DNA of 64,000 nt, taken from NCBI GenBank assembly GCA_933228895.1, contig OW121857.1:76193672-76257671 (forward strand), given 5' to 3'. Within the stretch, counting starts at the first letter, position 1, and the number at the start of each line of letters is the position of its first letter. The translations under genes and the position numbers were made by a program. The notes beneath the pieces are model-generated. The model searched no databases, was not told where the DNA came from, and saw only the letters and a program-made list of their open reading frames with translations. This document shows positions 59,880-64,000 of this stretch, piece by piece. Source of the DNA: Platycnemis pennipes. Lineage: Eukaryota > Arthropoda > Insecta > Odonata > Platycnemididae.

Positions 59880-60520
59880 AACCGCGATTACACTGACGTA
59901 TTTGTGTACTCTGCGCAAATACTATGGCGACGGATGGGGCGGAATTGAAGGGGAAAGGGAAAGTTTGGTTATGCGAGAACACAGAGAGAGCCGGCAATGG
60001 AGGCAAGGGTCGTCCATCTCCGCGCGAAAAGGGCTCTATCTAATCAGCCAAATCAAATGCGATATCCAGTGCCCTCACTCACCCGTGCACCAGGCCCACT
60101 CCCACCCTCCCCGCCCCCTTCAAACACCCCCACCGCACTTCAACCCGGAGCCCTTAACATATAAACCACGTCCTACCTCGTTTGGACATACATAACCCAC
60201 TCTAATCTGCCTCTTACTTAGGGCTATTTATCCTCCGCACGCCCCCTAACCCGTTACGGGAGAGACTAAATTCGATAACGTATTCTCCCTGTCAAGACTC
60301 ATAAGGTGACTAATAAATATCATTTGAAGAGAGTGGTAAAGAATTTCCCACCCGCAACACCTCCACCTCTCTCTTCGAGGGATATTTACGGGGTGGAACA
60401 AAAGAGGGATTTTTCCCAGAAAGAACATTAATTTATTCTTTCGGGTGCAGCATTACGGGCGGAAATTCGTTCGTATGAGAGGCGCTACAGGGTCTCAAAA
60501 AGGTGAGCAATCGATACGAA
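59880..60520. other. GC-rich block with pyrimidine tract
   Basis: 60060-60250 is C/T-rich on the plus strand, preceded by a balanced CpG-containing stretch. No coding domain was recognised in the overlapping frames. Confidence 0.45.
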
Positions 60521-60749
60521 ACGAGCTTTCAAAGCAACGACCATATTTATAACAATGAACTGATAAATAGAAATGCCAAAACACCTAGAGAGTTGGAGTA
60601 GATTATCGCAGAATGTGAACATTCGTTAAATATATTCCAAAGGGCCAAATAATTAACTTCAATGTAATAAAAATAACAATATTATGCAGTACTTATTATA
60701 TAATCACTAAGAATGCCTATATATTTATCTATTATAAATATTAATATAG

Positions 60750-60983
60750 TTTGGATGGAAAAGGTAATAAAAGGGGATAGTGTTTTGAAGGAGGTGATTG
60801 AGGGAAGAGCGTTGGGTAAGCGGGGAAGAGGGAGAAGAAGAACGGGTAGCTTGGATGGAATAATAGGTGGCAGGAGGTATGTGGGGCTGAAGAGGGGCAT
60901 CGTGTGAAATTTAGGGGGTGGGAAGAATAAAATGTCCATTTAAACCTACCTTCACCGGTAGAATACTAATAATAAAAAATAAT
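60750..60983 (+). mobile_element. LINE family A, short 3' end
   Basis: Starts abruptly inside the coding part (VWMEKVIKGDSVLKEVIEG), continues ALGKRGRGRRRTGSLDG and GGRRYVGLKRGIV, then the 3' UTR (GTCCATTTAAACCTACC, CACCGGTAGAATAC) and a TAATAATAAAAAATAAT tail. The reading frame is intact to the stop at 60905. This is typical 5' truncation during retrotransposition. Confidence 0.85.
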
Positions 60984-60989
60984 GCTATA

Positions 60990-62030
60990 TGATAACATAT
61001 TTTTAATCATTATTTTAGGAGAAACAAATAAAACACTAAGACAATCACAGCATTTGATGGCTTGAAGTGGAAAGATATAAATTAATGCTCCAAAGTCTGT
61101 AATTAATACGGTGAAATAATTATTTACTCACTAACTGCTCATTTCGCATATTTTTCACATGGCTCTGTTCATAATTCACGCAATTGATTTCCACTGTCAA
61201 CAAGGCCAGAAAATGAACAAAATTCAACATACAATAGAGCGAAAATAAGAATAAAACAAGTATTTGAAAATGAGTCAAATATTGTGATCTTGAAGGCAGA
61301 TAGGAGGTATCGATAACAACTCAGGCAAGACATGAAGAGCAATTATTGAGATGTAGAGAGTTGGACATATATGCCACTCATCCTGGCTGTTTGCGAGGTA
61401 CTGTGTAAAGGCCAACAGGAGTAGCATGTGTAGGTGGTAAGAATGAGAGAGAATAGGAAGCTCCGGCTGACATTTGAAGGCAGCAGAAGATGAGGAAATA
61501 TACAATAAGACGTTAGTAAATGCCTTGATAAAAGGGAGAATATTTACCCATCTGTGTAGAAGGGGATTACCCAGCAACTGGATCATAAACCCCAAGCATT
61601 TAGCCACATTCTAGTAATTTACATTACGATGTCAAATCCATTATCCATTTGCAACACCTTACTTAATATAAGTAGTATGGAAGTGGTATGGAATAATGCA
61701 CATTACACCAATCCAAATTACGAAAACTACTGGTTCGGATTCCATTTCCAAGCAAAATACAATTGACTTACCATAATTCTTTCATTCCACTATATTAACT
61801 CTACATTGAACTCTAGGTAGAAATTCTATGAATGCAGCGATGTGGATATAAACTGCTTAAAGTGAAGAACATTGGGATTCTCCACCGGATGTTTGATGGT
61901 TATGCAGCCCGTCATGTCCACATAGTTCCCGAGGAAAATTTTCCACATGATGGAAAGAATTTCCACAATCCGCGTTGTGTGCTTGGCGAAATGAAACAAC
62001 ATATTGATCCGGACCGATTTTCAGACGCCA
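60990..62030. other. AT-rich DNA, nothing recognised
   Basis: No coding region was recognised; the frame at 61832-62101 (89 codons) has no known domain. Confidence 0.45.
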
Positions 62031-62760
62031 GAATAAATCCCAGCACTGCATTCGAGCAGATGATGGAACAGAATACTCGATGCATCGGAAAGGAATGGTA
62101 AAAAAAATTGCCTGACGAAAGTGGAAGGAAGCACTGATTCTTTTAGCGCAGAGTTTTTTGGAGGGGATGAGGGCATTGGAAGAGACAACCGATGACATGG
62201 AAAATCCGAGACCACGATATTGGAAAGGTGAGGGAGAAAGAGAAAAAGATGCTGGGGAATTTGAGGAACGATTTCCCGAAGAATCGTGAGCCTTGGACGC
62301 ATCCAATTTAAGGTAAAGCAAGCGTCCCAACTCCGCATCTTTGCAATCGCTCGAGAGGAAAGAACCAGCAGCTCGTGCCCTCCCTTCATCCGCCAAAACC
62401 CACAAACATGGGTGCCTAGAGGGAGGAGGATGGGATGGGGCAGGTGGGGAAGATTTACTGCGCCGTCACCACCGCGCCGGTTCTCGAACCCCGTACCCTT
62501 TCACCCAATCCACTCCCTAATCAGGAGCGGGTGGAAGGAGAGGGAAAGGCAATATATCTCTTCCCCGGGCCTTCCACCATCGATGGATCCTTACGCGCTT
62601 CGTGATCTGCCCTTTTGAGGGACCCTCGGGACCTTTGACCCCGCTCATGGTCTTGGCGCGCACGACCCTGCACGAGTTGCAAAGGCGAACTTCCACCGTT
62701 CACTCCATCTACTCTGGAGGCGTCAGTGGAGGTTAGACTAGAGCTAATTTGGAAAATAGT
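62030..62760. other. GC-rich block, no supported gene
   Basis: Mixed purine-rich (62160-62260, 62420-62450) and balanced sequence. Overlapping frames of up to 182 codons on the minus strand and 110 on the plus strand have no recognisable domain. Confidence 0.45.
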
Positions 62761-62763
62761 GAG

Positions 62764-62842
62764 ATCTACATCTACATAATACCCTGCAAGCCACCATAAA
62801 GGTGTGTGGCAGGGTGTGAACTCTCACCAAACATGCACTACA
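62764..62842 (+). repeat. short interspersed repeat, plus copy
   Basis: ATCTACATCTACATAATACC, CTGCAAGCCACCATAAAGG, TGTGTGGCAGGGTGTGAA and CACCAAACATGCACTA; one of the best-preserved copies. Confidence 0.75.
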
Positions 62843-62844
62843 GA

Positions 62845-64000
62845 TCATGCATAAAAAAGATAAGTACTTGTATAGGTACTGTTCAAAACTACGCTATTTA
62901 AAAAAAGATAAAAATAGCAAAGCATACATGCGAAAACATGTTGTTAGTTGGGTTAGCTTTAAGTCCTTATACCAACATTCAGCTACCAATGTTATCCATT
63001 GCTACACTCGTACTGTATATATTTAACGTTATTCATATCCCTAATAGTACGAGGAAAAAAGGACATTTTGAATCTGTCAGTTCGGCAATCAATTTCTCTA
63101 ATTTTGTGATTACGGTCCAGTCTACCATAGTAAGTTGAGGTCCGCAAAATATTTTTAACATCATCACTGAAAATATGGTCTTGGAATGTGTTTAAGAGAT
63201 TAAGTCTTAATTTCTACCTGCGATCTGACAATGATTCCCGATCTAATTCATTTAACAGACTGAAATAGCAACGTTGAGAAGATGCTGGAACTATGTTTGA
63301 GGAAGATTAGGATCTCTGTTAGGTATATTCTTGAGCAAGATTCAGCAAATATTCTGCACGCACAAAGCACTCCGAAATTCGCATCAAGGGTGTGTGGAAT
63401 GGGTTGAGCCATCACCACGTATTTTTTTTTTTTAACAGAGACAACTAAATTCACACTTGCTATCATGCGAGCATACTATTCCGCGCATGCACTGTTAAGA
63501 CGCATCTGTGAGATGTTAACGCAATCCAATTACTATTGATAGATCAAGCATTTCAAAATACATCAGTTAATTAATGATTTAATAATATTAAGATAATATT
63601 TTAGCAGAAATTCTCATTGATGAGAGAAACACTGATGGTGAAAATATAAGAGAAAAGCTTGGTTAGCAAAAGGTGATAACTTCAGAGCAGCTAACATCCA
63701 CATCCACATTTAATAGGAATAAACTTCAAGCCACCGTGAGGGTTCGTACGTGAGCCGTCCATTAGGGATCCATAATATCTAGAATTAAATGTTAATCTTA
63801 GAGGAAGCATAGTATTTTCACATATAATACTGTAGTGATATCATTCACCATCTTGGATATCTCACATAAAACATATTCACATATTTTGTCAGTCATGCAA
63901 AAAAAATTTAATCAATATCTATAATTACGCTGCAACACAAAAGTACTAATAAAAATGTACATAAGCTTTACTAATTTCCTCCTCGTAGCTTCGTTGTAAT
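62845..64000. other. AT-rich DNA with two diverged short-repeat copies
   Basis: Partial copies lie at about 63350-63420 (ATCAAGGGTGTGTGGAATGG, GAGCCATCACC) and 63694-63760 (CATCCACATCCACATTTAAT, AAGCCACCGTGAGGGTTCG). Nothing else was recognised. Confidence 0.5.

Noticed and set aside
61857..62405. 182-codon minus frame with a 122-codon frame overlapping it
   Set aside because: No known domain or splice context; typical of GC-rich DNA with few stop codons.

Overview
This looks like a piece of an animal nuclear genome, most likely an arthropod and probably an insect. It is AT-rich intergenic or intronic DNA with no operons and no recognisable host gene. The transposons carry introns with GT..AG splice sites. 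The mix of mobile elements (Transib, mariner, Penelope-like, several non-LTR retrotransposon families, tRNA-derived SINEs) fits insects. The species cannot be read from the sequence.

Layout. 0-14 kb is mostly unique AT-rich DNA with a few GC-rich purine/pyrimidine blocks, one old LINE fragment and one tiny palindromic insertion. 14-20.5 kb is dense with LINE 3' ends, one of them split cleanly by a palindromic insertion. 21.0-25.2 kb is a complete, recently moved Transib (RAG1-superfamily) element of 4205 bp with a CGACG target duplication on both sides, 731-bp terminal inverted repeats and a broken five-exon transposase gene. 25.5-30 kb holds three palindromic Penelope-like insertions, one still coding for part of a GIY-YIG endonuclease. 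30.3-35.5 kb is an unclassified 5.2-kb DNA element with 13-bp terminal inverted repeats and minisatellites inside each end, followed directly by a truncated mariner. 36-45 kb contains two tRNA-type SINEs, a CpG-rich block, LINE fragments, another palindromic insertion and a long pyrimidine-rich block. 45-64 kb is mostly unique AT-rich DNA with more LINE tails, a perfect 92-bp palindrome, a 250-bp tandem duplication and many copies of one short repeat.

The most notable theme is a set of seven small insertions (13.2, 14.6, 25.6, 26.8, 29.8, 42.0 and 54.7 kb) with one design: inverted arms, a single-copy tail of about 30-45 bases on one side, and direct target duplications (12-13 bp in six of the seven, only 8 clear bases in the copy at 42 kb). 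In six of them the arms carry a hammerhead-ribozyme-like motif (CUGANGA-like box, short hairpin, GAAA). One carries a Penelope-type GIY-YIG fragment, which ties the set to Penelope-like retroelements. The second theme is the Transib copy. Both its ends are copies of one end, the 3' coding region expected to hold the third catalytic acid is missing, and its termini resemble a RAG recombination signal.

Everything was read by eye. Family assignments rest on recognised motifs, not on database searches.
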